Shown here piece by piece: positions 13,717 to 13,869 of a stretch of 13,869 bases of DNA (position 1 is the stretch's first letter; every line of letters begins with the position of its first letter). Position numbers and translations under genes: made by a program. The notes under the pieces were generated by a model. The model saw only the letters and a list, made by a program, of their open reading frames with translations, made no database searches and had not been told where the DNA came from. The stretch covers positions 1 to 13,869 of the forward strand of contig JAEWCC010000071.1 of assembly GCA_023390815.1 (NCBI GenBank), given 5' to 3'. The stretch comes from Bacillota bacterium. GTDB taxonomy: Bacteria > Bacillota > Clostridia > Christensenellales > SZUA-584.

Positions 13717-13869
13717 TCACTCCACGAGTTCACCCGGCGGATTGCCTGTGCGCAGCGGAAGTTTTTCCTTGCCCTTCAGCACGGCATCAAATACAATACC
13801 CGTGGCGGCCATACCGGCGGCCTCCAAACTTTTACGCGACAGTGTATTATAATACCAGCACCCTGCCAC
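13717..13869 (-). CDS. C-terminal end of an unrecognised gene, cut by the right window edge
   Basis: The last 50 codons of a minus-strand gene are open from the window edge to a TGA at 13717-13719. They contain VAGCWYYNTLSRKSLEAAGM, then AATGIVFDAVLKGK, and end in PLRTGNPPGELVE. It is too short for the ORF size cut-off usually applied, but the composition is codon-like and a terminator follows the stop closely, which supports a real gene end. The Cys-Trp-Tyr-Tyr start and the proline-rich tail do not let me name a family. It is not obviously a membrane protein in the visible part. It is the first gene of the leftward series in this window and is probably transcribed separately from the MFS exporter. 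Confidence 0.65.
   Translation of the reverse strand: MAGCWYYNTLSRKSLEAAGMAATGIVFDAVLKGKEKLPLRTGNPPGELVE

Overview
The window looks like a chromosomal stretch of an anaerobic Gram-positive bacterium, probably a gut-type Clostridia. The evidence is the very large 2-hydroxyacyl-CoA dehydratase activase-like protein (a family of strict anaerobes), strong AAGGAGG-type ribosome binding sites, and sigma-A-like promoters. Most of the DNA is GC-rich (sample lines of the activase gene counted by hand run from about 50 to over 70% GC). One exception is a sharp AT-rich block at about 169-1950 (sample lines 23-37% GC).

Left part (1-3012), accessory in character. A truncated minus-strand ORF runs off the left edge. 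Next is an AT-rich minus-strand gene (169-1884) whose product joins an N-terminal mannose-1-phosphate guanylyltransferase-like nucleotidyltransferase domain to a C-terminal TIR domain with a plausible catalytic glutamate. This is the most interesting object in the window and a candidate immune or abortive-infection protein with an unusual sensor half. Divergent from it is a plus-strand gene (2210-2761) resembling the Imm5-like putative immunity proteins of polymorphic-toxin systems, with no recognisable toxin beside it. An ~80 bp leader sequence is present twice, upstream of this gene and upstream of the activase.

Centre (3013-7608). A 1440-residue acyl-CoA dehydratase activase-related protein carries two ASKHA ATPase modules with Fe-S cysteines, a cysteine cluster and an HgdB-like C-terminal part. 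After it lies a hairpin-rich, non-coding, MITE-like intergenic repeat.

Right part (7609-13869), all on the minus strand. In transcription order from the right these are: the 3' end of an unrecognised gene; an MFS_3-type drug or siderophore exporter behind a terminator-like hairpin; a CPA/NhaP2-type K+/H+ antiporter with two TrkA-C domains; a tandem pair of paralogous coiled-coil proteins; and a two-gene unit of a five-helix membrane protein overlapping a small XRE-family repressor. The antiporter has its own near-consensus promoter. Only about 83 nt of leader separates the predicted transcription start from the start codon, and that leader contains a terminator hairpin whose 3' arm can pair instead with the very 5' end of the transcript. 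This is a good candidate for an attenuator or small riboswitch.

All names come from reading the protein and DNA by eye; no database search was possible.
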